DNA from: a bacterium
Lineage (GTDB): Bacteria > UBA9089 > JAHJRX01
Length of the DNA stretch: 15,269 nt
Direction of reading: 5' to 3'
NCBI GenBank assembly: GCA_030017825.1
Contig: JASEGW010000026.1
Location: 1-15,269, forward strand
Shown piece by piece: positions 1 through 7,070 of the stretch (position 1 is the first letter of the stretch; each line of letters starts with the position of its first letter). The position numbers and the translations under genes are program-made. The notes beneath the pieces are model-generated. The model was not told the DNA's origin. It searched no databases and saw only the letters and a program-made list of their open reading frames with translations.

Positions 1-3
1 GGA

Positions 4-12
4 ATTATAGCA
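4..12 (-). promoter_or_regulatory. Extended -10 promoter element reading out of the window
   Basis: On the minus strand this reads TGCTATAAT: a perfect TATAAT -10 hexamer with the TGn extension. No good -35 is visible at the expected distance, which an extended -10 promoter can tolerate. It lies about 170 bp downstream of the aroF stop and would start a transcript just beyond the left edge. The 177 bp between aroF and the edge contain no open frame I can support. They hold only a weak 5-bp inverted repeat (86-90 with 100-104) and no clear terminator. Confidence 0.4.
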
Positions 13-177
13 TTTTTGTAAAATAACTGATTTATTTCGCAGTAAGTCTAATATTCTTTCTCAACAAATTCTCTTATGCCGCTATGACCTCTGTAGTTCA
101 GGTCTCCTTGACTAAATCTTAAAAGCTACGTTAACCTCTATGTCTAAAAAAGGAAATTCTTACACATTCGAGTTAAT

Positions 178-1194
178 CTAGATTGTTTTTCCTAAAAGTT
201 TTGCTAAAGGCTTTATTTCATTCATTAAGTTTATAAAATTTTTGGGAGTTAAAGACTGTTCTCCATCTGAATAAGCTTCTTCTGGATTAGAATGTACTTC
301 AATGAGCAAGCCATCACATCCAGCAGCAATTGCTGCTTTCGATAAAGGAGTTACCCATTTCCATTTACCGCCAGCGTGACTTGGGTCAACAATAATAGGA
401 AGATGACTCAACTCTTTAATTACAGGGATAGCAGATATATCTAAAGTATTCCGAGTAGCTTCTTCAAAAGTACGAATGCCTCTTTCACACAAGATTACAT
501 CAAGATTTCCAGAAGAAAGAATATATTCAGCAGCCATAAGTAAATCTTTAAGCGTAGCACTCATTCCCCTCTTTAAGAGAATAGGTTTCTTGCAATTGCC
601 GATTTCTTTCAAGAGAGAATAATTTTGCATATTACGAGCTCCAATTTGAATTATAGAAGCGTATTGGGCTACCAGATCTACTTTTCTAGGGTCCATTACT
701 TCGGTTATGATAGGAAGGCCAGTCTCTTTAGAAGCCAAAGCTAAATATTCTAAACCTTCCTTTCCTAATCCTTGGAAATCATAAGGAGAGGTACGAGGTT
801 TAAAAGCTCCTCCTCTTAGAATATGAGCTCCTGCTTCTTTTATAGCTTTAGCTACAGAAAGAATCTGTTCTTCACTTTCTATTGAACAAGGACCACCTAT
901 AACTACTAAAGTATTCCCTCCAATAGTTACTTTGCTATCTATATTAATAGTAGTTTTTTCTGGCTTAAAATCTCTACTAGCTAATTTATACGGCTTTAAA
1001 ATAGGTAAAACTTTTTCTACGCCAGGAATAGCTTCTAATGGATAGGTGGAAATAATACGTTCATCTCCTATAACTCCAATAATTGTTCTTTCTAAACCTT
1101 TTGAAATGTGGGGCTTTAGTCCAACCTTGATTAATTTTTCTACAATATGATCTATTTGCTCTTGAGTTGTATTAGGTCTTAGAACGATAATCAT
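178..1194 (-). CDS. aroF: 3-deoxy-7-phosphoheptulonate (DAHP) synthase, type I-beta with regulatory N-domain
   Basis: Condenses PEP with erythrose 4-phosphate, the first step of the shikimate pathway. The 338 residues comprise a ferredoxin-like/ACT-like regulatory domain (about 1-70) and a TIM-barrel catalytic domain (about 85-335). Visible motifs are GGPCSIES (100-107), RGGAFKPR (127-134), IGARNMQN (184-191), KRGM (208-211) and DPSHAGGK (270-277). Predicted metal ligands are C103, H273, E299 and D310, each one residue later than in the 338-residue Thermotoga maritima enzyme. The ATG follows an AGGAG site at a normal distance. The gene lies 154 bp after pheA, and that gap may hold its own promoter. 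The N-domain implies feedback control by aromatic amino acids, known for this family but not shown here. The stop is TAG. Confidence 0.95.
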   Translation of the reverse strand: MIIVLRPNTTQEQIDHIVEKLIKVGLKPHISKGLERTIIGVIGDERIISTYPLEAIPGVEKVLPILKPYKLASRDFKPEKTTINIDSKVTIGGNTLVVIGGPCSIESEEQILSVAKAIKEAGAHILRGGAFKPRTSPYDFQGLGKEGLEYLALASKETGLPIITEVMDPRKVDLVAQYASIIQIGARNMQNYSLLKEIGNCKKPILLKRGMSATLKDLLMAAEYILSSGNLDVILCERGIRTFEEATRNTLDISAIPVIKELSHLPIIVDPSHAGGKWKWVTPLSKAAIAAGCDGLLIEVHSNPEEAYSDGEQSLTPKNFINLMNEIKPLAKLLGKTI

Positions 1195-1278
1195 GAATTT
1201 CTCCTAAATATTTGAAAAGAAATAATACTATAAGCTTGTTATTAAAGAATCGCACATGGTGTTAGTATTTGAAATCTA

Positions 1279-1306
1279 TGATAAAATTTTAAATTTACAA
1301 TTTAAA
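1279..1306 (-). promoter_or_regulatory. Possible weak promoter for aroF
   Basis: In the 154-bp pheA-aroF gap the minus strand offers a -10-like TATCAT (1279-1284), matching 5 of 6 consensus positions. A -35-like TTTAAA (1301-1306) lies 16 bp upstream. The stretch overlaps an AT-only inverted repeat (1288-1295 with 1299-1306). The region is very AT-rich, so chance matches are likely. Its support is mainly that aroF is separated from pheA while most other genes here touch. Confidence 0.22.
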
Positions 1307-1348
1307 CTGTTGTTTTTATTTCTCGCCTTACACCTTATATTTTTTATT

Positions 1349-2422
1349 CTAATTTGCGTTTGCGGCAGGATAAGAGCCTAAAATTTTTAAAATAATACAG
1401 TTTTCTTTTAATACAAAAAGAGCTTTCTTAACATTTTGATCTTCTATATGACCTTGTAAATCTAAAAAGAAAATATATTTCCATGTTTCCTGTTTAGAAG
1501 GCCGAGATTCTATTTTAGTAAGATTTATATTATATTCGGCAAATGGTTTTAAAATATCATATAAAGCACCTGCTCGATCTTTTATGGAAAAAAGAATAGA
1601 GGTTTTATTGTTATCGGTAGGGGCACAAAAAGTTTTGCCAATGACTAAAAAACGAGTGTAATTCTTTAAATGATCTTCTATGTTTTCTGCTAAAATATTC
1701 AAATTGTAAATATTAGCTGCAATCATACTAGCTACAGCTGCACAAGAACTGTTTTTAGAAGATAACTCTGCTGCTTTAGCTGTACTAGAAACAGGAATTT
1801 TTTCTGCCCAATAAAGATTATTATTTAACCAATTTTTAGTTTGAGCAAAAGCTTGAGGATGAGAATATACTTTTTTAATTTCTTTTAAAGAATTGCCATG
1901 AGAAAGCAAACAGTGAGATATTTCTTGATAGATTTCAGCGCATATTTTTAAGTCAGAATCTATAAACATATCTAAGGTATGAGTAACAATTCCTTCGTTT
2001 GAGTTTTCAATGGGTACTACTCCATAATCAGCTGTTTCTTTTTCTACTTTAACAAAAACTTCTTCAATACTATTTAAAGAAATATACTGCGAAGAAGATC
2101 CAAATTTGTTTTTGGCAACCAAATGGGTAAAAGTAGCCTCTGGGCCTAAATAAGCAATTTTTTCAAGAGATGTACTATTGCGAGAAGCAGAAATTATTTC
2201 ATGAAAAACAGAAGACAAAGCCTTGTTAGAAAAAGGCCCTTTGTTTTGAGAGGATAAACGATTAATAATACTTTTTTCTCTATCTGGGCTATAGATATCA
2301 ATTCCTTTTTCTTTTTTAAGGTTTCCTATGGCCATAGCAATGCTAATTCTTTGATTAAGCAAATCTAAAAGTTTATTATCAATATCGTTAATTTCTTTTC
2401 TTAGTTCTTCTAATTGATTCAT
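1349..2422 (-). CDS. pheA: Bifunctional chorismate mutase / prephenate dehydratase (P-protein)
   Basis: Converts chorismate to prephenate and then to phenylpyruvate for phenylalanine synthesis. Domains in order are an AroQ-type helical chorismate mutase (about 1-85; R8, R25, K36, R48 and E49 fit the usual active-site pattern), prephenate dehydratase (about 87-263, with YLGPEATFTH at 91-100 and the catalytic NYTRF at 254-258), and an ACT domain (about 275-350). The ACT domain carries ESRP (305-308), the phenylalanine-binding motif. The length of 357 matches the family. The ATG overlaps the rapZ stop as ATGA, so translation is probably coupled to rapZ. Together with aroF downstream it gives entry and exit enzymes for phenylalanine, both with regulatory domains. 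No tyrA or other aro gene is present. Confidence 0.96.
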   Translation of the reverse strand: MNQLEELRKEINDIDNKLLDLLNQRISIAMAIGNLKKEKGIDIYSPDREKSIINRLSSQNKGPFSNKALSSVFHEIISASRNSTSLEKIAYLGPEATFTHLVAKNKFGSSSQYISLNSIEEVFVKVEKETADYGVVPIENSNEGIVTHTLDMFIDSDLKICAEIYQEISHCLLSHGNSLKEIKKVYSHPQAFAQTKNWLNNNLYWAEKIPVSSTAKAAELSSKNSSCAAVASMIAANIYNLNILAENIEDHLKNYTRFLVIGKTFCAPTDNNKTSILFSIKDRAGALYDILKPFAEYNINLTKIESRPSKQETWKYIFFLDLQGHIEDQNVKKALFVLKENCIILKILGSYPAANAN

Positions 2423-3294
2423 TTTTTGTTGATATCTCTATGATTATTAATTAGATTTATTTTATATTTTCTTTTAGAAATTTCTTGAGCAAGTAGATTG
2501 GCAATGGTTACGCTACGATGCTTTCCTCCTGTACAACCAATAGCAATAGTAAGATAAGTTTTACCTTCTTTTAAATATTGAGGAATTAAAAAGAAAATAA
2601 GATTTTTAAATTTATCTAAAAAGGTTTTAGTAAGAGCATGCTTTAATACATAGTTCTTTACTTTTTTGTCATTTCCAGTAAGTTTGCTAAGTTCTTCTAC
2701 ATAATGAGGATTTGGTAAAAATCTTACATCAAATACTAAATCAGCATCATTTGGCACTCCAAAACGATAACCAAAAGAAGTAATAGTTAAGGTCATCTGA
2801 GCCCCCTCTTGGGCATCAATTATTATATTATTTTTGAGAGATTGACGAAGCTCATTTGGAGTAAGAGTGGTTGTGTTAATAATGATATCTGCCTTATCTT
2901 TTATTTTTTGAAGTATTTCCCTTTCTTTATTAATACTATCAAGCAAAGTGGTTGTTTCGTGCGAAAGAGGGTGTTTTCTTCTAGTTTCACTAAAGCGTCT
3001 AATAATTATTTCGTTAGAAGCTTCTAAGAAAAATATTTTATAAATTATATTTTGGGCACTAATGTCTTTTAAAACATCAAAAAAAACATCTAAAAATTCT
3101 CCTTCTCTTATATCTACAACTAAAACTATTTTATCTATTTCACTTTCTGGCTTACTGCATAATTCTGCAAACTTTGGTATCAAAGCGATAGGTAAGTTAT
3201 CTACACAAAAAAAACCCAAGTCTTCAAAGCATCTTACAGCTAAACTTTTACCAGCTCCTGAAAGACCTGTAATTATGATAAATTTTGTTTTCAT
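2419..3294 (-). CDS. rapZ: RapZ (YvcJ/YhbJ family) P-loop nucleotide-binding regulatory protein
   Basis: A 291-residue RapZ/YvcJ family protein. In E. coli RapZ is an RNA adaptor that senses glucosamine 6-phosphate and directs GlmZ decay; in other bacteria the family is known as a nucleotide-binding or nucleotidase protein, so the RNA role should not be assumed here. Visible are the Walker A GLSGAGKS (10-17), DIRE (61-64), the family segment around SFGYRFGVP, LTGNDKKV further on, and the conserved C-terminal GCTGGKHRSV (253-262). The gene starts 2 bp after hprK and overlaps pheA by 4 bp. Its neighbours ptsN and hprK suggest it belongs to the same PTS-linked circuit tying carbon and nitrogen state to envelope precursor supply (inference). 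Confidence 0.95.
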   Translation of the reverse strand: MKTKFIIITGLSGAGKSLAVRCFEDLGFFCVDNLPIALIPKFAELCSKPESEIDKIVLVVDIREGEFLDVFFDVLKDISAQNIIYKIFFLEASNEIIIRRFSETRRKHPLSHETTTLLDSINKEREILQKIKDKADIIINTTTLTPNELRQSLKNNIIIDAQEGAQMTLTITSFGYRFGVPNDADLVFDVRFLPNPHYVEELSKLTGNDKKVKNYVLKHALTKTFLDKFKNLIFFLIPQYLKEGKTYLTIAIGCTGGKHRSVTIANLLAQEISKRKYKINLINNHRDINKK

Positions 3295-3296
3295 AT

Positions 3297-4238
3297 TTAA
3301 GATTTAGGAGTACCTTGAATCCAACCTAAAAGCTCTTTATTAAATTCTTCTGCGGAATGATACCCCATTTCTTTTAAACGATGATTCATGGCTGCTACTT
3401 CTACAATAACAGCAATATTTCTTCCGGGTCGCACAGGAACTATAACTTGAGGAATTTTTATTCCTAAAATTGAAATTGTAGGTTCTTCTAAACCTAACCG
3501 ATCATATTCTTTAGACGAACTCCATTCTTCTAAGTTAACAACCAACTCCACCCCTCTTGATAATTCAATAGCTCCAATTCCAAATAAATTTTTAATATTT
3601 ATAATTCCTAAGCCTCTTACTTCCATATGGTGTTTAATAAGTTCAGCACCTGAACCAATTAAAGTATTACTTGCTGTGCGTTTAATATCTACAATGTCAT
3701 CTGCTATTAACCTGTGTCCTCTTTCTACTAATTCTAAAGCACATTCACTCTTTCCCGCACCGCTTTTTCCTAAAATTAAAACCCCTACTCCGTATACATC
3801 TAAAAATCCCCCATGAATACTAGTAGAAGGAGCAAGTTTATCTTCTAAATAGATAGTCATGCGGGTGGTAAGTTTAGTAGTTGGCAAACTAGTTCTTAAT
3901 AAGGTAATATTATTTTTAATAGCGATCTTAATTAAGTTATTGGGAATTTCTTGGTTCCAAGTAACAATAATGGCTAAAATTTTATAAGAGAATAGTTTAT
4001 TGAATAAAACCTTCTTTTTTTTAGGGCCCAAACTCTCAATATAAGACATTTCTGTCTTACCTAATACCTGAACTCTTTTATATTCAAAGTATTTTAAATA
4101 TCCTGTTAAAGCTAATCCAGGCCTATTGATATCAGTAACTACAATCTTTTTCTTTAATCCTTCTTCTCCTGCTATGAATTCTAGTTCTAAGTTAGAATTA
4201 GGATCATTTAAAATTTCTTCAAGAGATATTCCGGTCAT
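3297..4238 (-). CDS. hprK: HPr kinase/phosphorylase
   Basis: Phosphorylates and dephosphorylates a serine of HPr or an HPr-like protein. The 313 residues have an N-terminal Hpr_kinase_N domain (about 1-130) and a C-terminal P-loop kinase domain. The pre-P-loop segment SIHGGFLD contains H142. The Walker A is GKSGAGKS (157-164), the catalytic acidic pair is D180-D181, MEVRGLGI (205-212) contains E207, and the signature VPVRPGRN (267-274) follows. All the expected catalytic features are present, so it should be active. The ATG is preceded by AGGTG. A stem-loop and possible promoter lie in the 113-bp gap after ptsN, so hprK-rapZ-pheA may be a separately controlled unit. No HPr gene is in the window, so the substrate must be encoded elsewhere. 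Confidence 0.96.
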   Translation of the reverse strand: MTGISLEEILNDPNSNLELEFIAGEEGLKKKIVVTDINRPGLALTGYLKYFEYKRVQVLGKTEMSYIESLGPKKKKVLFNKLFSYKILAIIVTWNQEIPNNLIKIAIKNNITLLRTSLPTTKLTTRMTIYLEDKLAPSTSIHGGFLDVYGVGVLILGKSGAGKSECALELVERGHRLIADDIVDIKRTASNTLIGSGAELIKHHMEVRGLGIINIKNLFGIGAIELSRGVELVVNLEEWSSSKEYDRLGLEEPTISILGIKIPQVIVPVRPGRNIAVIVEVAAMNHRLKEMGYHSAEEFNKELLGWIQGTPKS

Positions 4239-4262
4239 AAAAGCACCTAATTAAACAGTTAC

Positions 4263-4311
4263 TAAAAGAAAGCAGTAAGTTATGTCTTTAATCAAACCAT
4301 TACTTACTGCT
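4263..4311 (-). terminator. Stem-loop with U-rich tail between ptsN and hprK (terminator or attenuator)
   Basis: A perfect 10-bp inverted repeat (4271-4280 with 4302-4311) extends after one mismatch by three more pairs (4282-4284 with 4298-4300), leaving a 13-nt loop. In minus-strand RNA it is followed directly by UUCUUUUAGU (4270-4261), a U-rich run as expected for Rho-independent termination. The stem is only moderately GC-rich. It ends 32 bp before the hprK start. It could end a hpf-ptsN transcript, reduce read-through to hprK, or protect a 5' end. Confidence 0.55.
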
Positions 4312-4316
4312 AATTT

Positions 4317-4322
4317 ATTATA
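4317..4322 (-). promoter_or_regulatory. Candidate -10 box for hprK
   Basis: The minus strand has a perfect TATAAT here. With usual spacing, transcription would begin near 4310, at the first base of the stem-loop at 4311-4271, giving a leader of about 70 nt before hprK. The best -35 (TTCTTA at 4339-4344, 16 bp away) is poor and the region is AT-rich, so this is tentative. Confidence 0.3.
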
Positions 4323-4351
4323 AATAGATATTTTTAATTAAGAATTGATAT

Positions 4352-4816
4352 TTATAAATGCTTTGATTCTTCTTTCTTTATTAAAGATAATATTTCTTGG
4401 GGAGTTTCGGCATTCTTTAATAGTTCCCGGAAATAATTGTGTTTAAGAAGCCTTGAAACTCTAGCTAAAATTTTAATATGCGCATTTGAAGCATCTTCAG
4501 AAGCTATTAACAAAAATAGCAGATATACTGGTTTTTTATCTAAAGCATTAAAATCTACACCTTTTTCTGACTTTCCAAAAGCAGCTAAAACTTTAGTTAC
4601 ACTATTTGATCGAGCATGTGGTATAGCTACGCCATGGCCAATACCAGTGCTCATAAGCTCTTCTCTTGAATTAATAGATTTTAAAATATCTTCTTTATTT
4701 TTAATTCCCCAGCCCTGTTCCAAAAGATTTACCATTTCTAATAAAGCCTCTTTCTTATCTTTTGCTTTAAGGCTAACTTCAATAGCATTTTCATTTAATA
4801 TATCAGCTAAAGTCAT
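4352..4816 (-). CDS. ptsN: PTS EIIA-Ntr family protein (PtsN)
   Basis: A 154-residue EIIA domain of the fructose/nitrogen type. In the nitrogen PTS it takes phosphate from an HPr-like protein and regulates other proteins rather than transporting sugar. The phosphoacceptor motif GHGVAIPHARS (60-70) contains H67, the expected phospho-histidine, and a second conserved H61. The ATG is preceded by AGGAG, and the gene begins 17 nt after hpf. A position beside hpf and near hprK and rapZ is typical for ptsN rather than a sugar-specific EIIA, and no EIIB or EIIC domain is present. It is followed by a stem-loop that may end the transcript. Confidence 0.93.
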   Translation of the reverse strand: MTLADILNENAIEVSLKAKDKKEALLEMVNLLEQGWGIKNKEDILKSINSREELMSTGIGHGVAIPHARSNSVTKVLAAFGKSEKGVDFNALDKKPVYLLFLLIASEDASNAHIKILARVSRLLKHNYFRELLKNAETPQEILSLIKKEESKHL

Positions 4817-4833
4817 AATATTTATTCTCCTAA

Positions 4834-5367
4834 TTATTTAAAAGTAGGCTCAATTAAACCTATGTTGCCATCTTTGCGATAATAAATGACGTTTACTTGA
4901 TTGGTGCTAGAATTTAGAAAAACCAAAAACCCTTTTTTTTGCATACTTAATTGCATAATAGCTTCATCTAAGGACATAGGTTTGGTGGCAAATTTTTGAA
5001 TTTTTATAGTTTTGGGAACAGATTTTTCTTGATAAGTAGATTCAACTTTTTGTATTTCTTTATTAACTGGTTTTGAAGTATGATTTTTTTGTTTTTCTTT
5101 CTGTTTTTTAAGTTGTTTTTCAAGCTTATCTATAACTTTATCAATAGATTCGTACATATCTTTAGTAGAAACTTTAGCATTAATTACTTGCCCGATAGAA
5201 GATAAGGACACCTCTATTTGATGACGACTTTTTTCTGTAAAGATAGTAACATTTACTAGTAAGAATATATCTTTGAAGTACTTTTCGATTTTTGACAGTC
5301 TCTTTTTTATATAATTTCTCAAAGCGTTAGTTATTTCGATATGACGTCCAGTAATATTTATATCCAA
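4834..5367 (-). CDS. hpf: Long-form ribosome hibernation promoting factor (HPF)
   Basis: Binds the 30S subunit in starved cells and, in the long form, promotes 100S dimers of 70S ribosomes. The N-terminal ribosome-binding domain (about 1-95) shows the usual MDINITGRHIEIT opening and basic helices. A lysine-rich linker (about 85-118) joins the C-terminal dimerisation domain (about 121-177), which includes KPMSLDEAIMQL (129-140) and GFLVFLN (146-152). The 177-residue length marks the long form. The start codon is TTG (5365-5367), supported by a GGGAG site 9 nt upstream and by the family N-terminus; no ATG lies nearby. It sits downstream of a good promoter and a leader of about 225 nt, and upstream of ptsN. 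Confidence 0.95.
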   Translation of the reverse strand: MDINITGRHIEITNALRNYIKKRLSKIEKYFKDIFLLVNVTIFTEKSRHQIEVSLSSIGQVINAKVSTKDMYESIDKVIDKLEKQLKKQKEKQKNHTSKPVNKEIQKVESTYQEKSVPKTIKIQKFATKPMSLDEAIMQLSMQKKGFLVFLNSSTNQVNVIYYRKDGNIGLIEPTFK

Positions 5368-5598
5368 AAAAACACACTCCCTTTGTATTTAAAATTAGAT
5401 AACTACTCTAGGCTGCAGAATGTTAGTTTTTGCGTATTAATCAAAATATGACCCCCAAGCACAAGTTACCAGCAATCAGGTAAATGTAAGATACCAAATA
5501 CCAATAGCTGATTATCAAATTCCATTTTCTCAATTTCTTCTTACAGTCTAAATAACTACAGTCTATCTACCTGAATAGTTATAAAATTAGCATAATAA
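5368..5598 (-). promoter_or_regulatory. Structured 5' leader of hpf in the slot where rpoN often lies
   Basis: Non-coding stretch between lptB and hpf. In minus-strand RNA a stem forms near the predicted 5' end (5552-5561 pairing with 5571-5573 and 5576-5582, with a 2-nt bulge and 9-nt loop). A 9-bp direct repeat, tacagtcta on the plus strand, occurs at 5542-5550 and 5557-5565 with a 15-bp period. Further down, 5474-5482 can pair with 5499-5502 plus 5509-5513. An open frame of 19 codons (5525-5466) with a poor ribosome site lies inside. I recognise no known riboswitch class and no sigma-54 gene remnant. Confidence 0.35.
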
Positions 5599-5627
5599 AA
5601 ACTACCATAATAGTTATTCATTGTCAA
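5599..5627 (-). promoter_or_regulatory. Promoter for hpf-ptsN
   Basis: On the minus strand a perfect -35 TTGACA (5622-5627) is followed after exactly 17 bp by TAGTTT (5599-5604). That -10 is weak but preceded by TGG, an extended TGn element. The start site should fall near 5592, giving a leader of about 225 nt before the TTG of hpf. It lies just after the lptB stop (5647), consistent with a new transcription unit for the regulatory genes. A 9-bp direct repeat (aatagttat, 5574-5582 and 5609-5617) flanks the -10 and could be an operator. Confidence 0.55.
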
Positions 5628-5646
5628 TTGTTTATTTTGAATACCC

Positions 5647-6372
5647 TTATAAAGTAAAGCAGTCTCCTAAATAAATCTCTCTAGCTTTGTTATTATTTAC
5701 AAGCTCTATAGAGGAGCCAGAGATTAAAACTTTTCCTTCATGCATAATATAAGCTCGATTTGTAATTTGAAGAGTTTCTCTAACGCTATGGTCGGTAATT
5801 AAAATTCCTAATCCTTTGTTCTTTAGATTAATTATTATTTGCTGAATACTAAAGACAGCAATAGGGTCTACACCTAAAAAAGGTTCATCTAGGAGAATAA
5901 AATTGGGAGAAGTTACAAATAATCTAGCAATTTCAGTTCTTCTTCTTTCTCCTCCTGATAAAGTATAAGCTTTTTGCTTAGCAAGATGATCAATCTTAAA
6001 TTCATTTAAGATGTTACTTAGCTTTTTAAATTTCTCTTGAGTAGGAAAATTGAGCATTTCTAAGATAGAAAGAATATTTTCCTCTACGGTCAATCCTTGA
6101 AAAATAGAAGGCTCTTGAGGAAGATACCCTATTCCTATGCGAGCTCTTTTATACATAGGAAAATTAGTAATATCTAAATTATTTATTTTTATCTTTCCTG
6201 TGTCAGGATTTATTAACCCTACAACCATATAAAAGGTAGTTGTTTTTCCAGCTCCATTAGGGCCTAATAATCCTACTATTTCTCCTTGCCCTACCTCTAT
6301 ACTTACTCCATTTACTACTTTTCTCTTTTGATAAGTTTTGACAATATTTTCAGTAACCAAAGTATTATTCAT
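5647..6372 (-). CDS. lptB: LPS export ABC transporter ATP-binding protein LptB
   Basis: Cytoplasmic ATPase that powers extraction of LPS from the inner membrane by LptFG-LptC. All ABC motifs are intact in the 241 residues: Walker A GPNGAGKT (37-44), Q-loop Q86 in YLPQE, signature LSGGE (138-142) followed by the LptB-typical RRRTEIAR, Walker B FILLDE (158-163), and switch H195 in ITDHS. The family wording LLDEPFLGVDPIAV separates it from amino-acid transporter ATPases. The start overlaps the end of lptA by 8 bp and no strong ribosome site is seen, so translation is probably coupled. lptF and lptG are not in the window. The gene is followed by a non-coding gap where rpoN is common in relatives. 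Confidence 0.96.
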   Translation of the reverse strand: MNNTLVTENIVKTYQKRKVVNGVSIEVGQGEIVGLLGPNGAGKTTTFYMVVGLINPDTGKIKINNLDITNFPMYKRARIGIGYLPQEPSIFQGLTVEENILSILEMLNFPTQEKFKKLSNILNEFKIDHLAKQKAYTLSGGERRRTEIARLFVTSPNFILLDEPFLGVDPIAVFSIQQIIINLKNKGLGILITDHSVRETLQITNRAYIMHEGKVLISGSSIELVNNNKAREIYLGDCFTL

Positions 6373-7024
6373 TTTTAGAACTTTCTTTCTCTAAGTAAAT
6401 TACAGATTTAACATTTCCACGAATTTCTATCTTATCTTCACCTGTATAAAATATAATCTTTTCTCCAGAAAAAGCATTATCTTTTTGAATTAATTTAGGA
6501 ACACCTGTTAAAATAGCTTTTTCTTTTTCTTCAAAAAATTTTAGCAATTCACCAGTGGCTTTACTATCTTCACTAACAATAGTTACCTTATTAGAAGCTA
6601 TAGATAAGTGTTTTTTAAAATATTTTTCCATTTTTTGAGAAGTTACTTCTATTTTATCTTTTTTTGCAATTAATTTAGCATTACCAACAATAAGAATGTA
6701 ATCTTCTTTTTTACGATATTCAAAATAATCCCCGGTAATTATACTTTGACCTTTTTTATTAATAATTGTTATATCTTTATAGCCTGTAATCTTCTTAATA
6801 TCATTAAAATCGCCCCATATTTTCATTTTTTTAGCATAAACTTCATCTTCTTCTTTAATTACTTTTACATTCCCAGTCAAAACAGTTATTCCTTCTTCTT
6901 TATCCCATAGAACGTGGTCAGACGTTATAATCATAGGAGAAGGAGAGATTCTTTCATCTCCTAAGGCGTAAGAAGAGAACAAAATTATTAACAAGACAAT
7001 GAAAATTAAATATCTATTATGCAT
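6365..7024 (-). CDS. lptA: Periplasmic LPS bridge protein LptA (OstA-like)
   Basis: Forms the periplasmic beta-jellyroll bridge carrying LPS from LptC to LptD. The 219 residues begin with a signal peptide (positive MHNRY, then a hydrophobic core to about 19, with likely cleavage near ALG at 20-22). An OstA fold follows with recurrent strand pairs such as TGNVKV (50-55), VGNAKL (113-118), TGVPKL (173-178) and RGNVKS (202-207). It is somewhat longer than E. coli LptA, so it may hold extra strands. The sequence before the ATG is almost pure A/T and shows no Shine-Dalgarno site, which is odd for a gene 200 bp from its upstream neighbour. It overlaps lptB by 8 bp. Confidence 0.9.
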   Translation of the reverse strand: MHNRYLIFIVLLIILFSSYALGDERISPSPMIITSDHVLWDKEEGITVLTGNVKVIKEEDEVYAKKMKIWGDFNDIKKITGYKDITIINKKGQSIITGDYFEYRKKEDYILIVGNAKLIAKKDKIEVTSQKMEKYFKKHLSIASNKVTIVSEDSKATGELLKFFEEKEKAILTGVPKLIQKDNAFSGEKIIFYTGEDKIEIRGNVKSVIYLEKESSKNE

Positions 7025-7070
7025 TTTATTTTAATAAAAATTTGGTAATTGATGTTAGACTTGCAACTTT

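Noticed and set aside
86..104. GACCT/AGGTC inverted repeat as terminator of aroF
   Set aside because: The stem is only 5 bp and no U-run follows on the minus strand; I cannot support a terminator in the last 177 bp.
178..1194. Second KdsA-type enzyme instead of DAHP synthase
   Set aside because: The 338-residue length, regulatory N-domain, RGGAFKPR motif and metal ligands match Thermotoga-type DAHP synthase, and pheA adjoins it.
1288..1306. AT-only palindrome upstream of aroF as an operator
   Set aside because: An 8-bp repeat made only of A and T in a very AT-rich spacer is expected by chance.
4437..4841. Plus-strand open frame of 134 codons opposite ptsN
   Set aside because: It is antisense to a clear PtsN with an intact phosphorylation motif, has low-complexity Ser/Leu/Lys/Ile composition, and matches no family.
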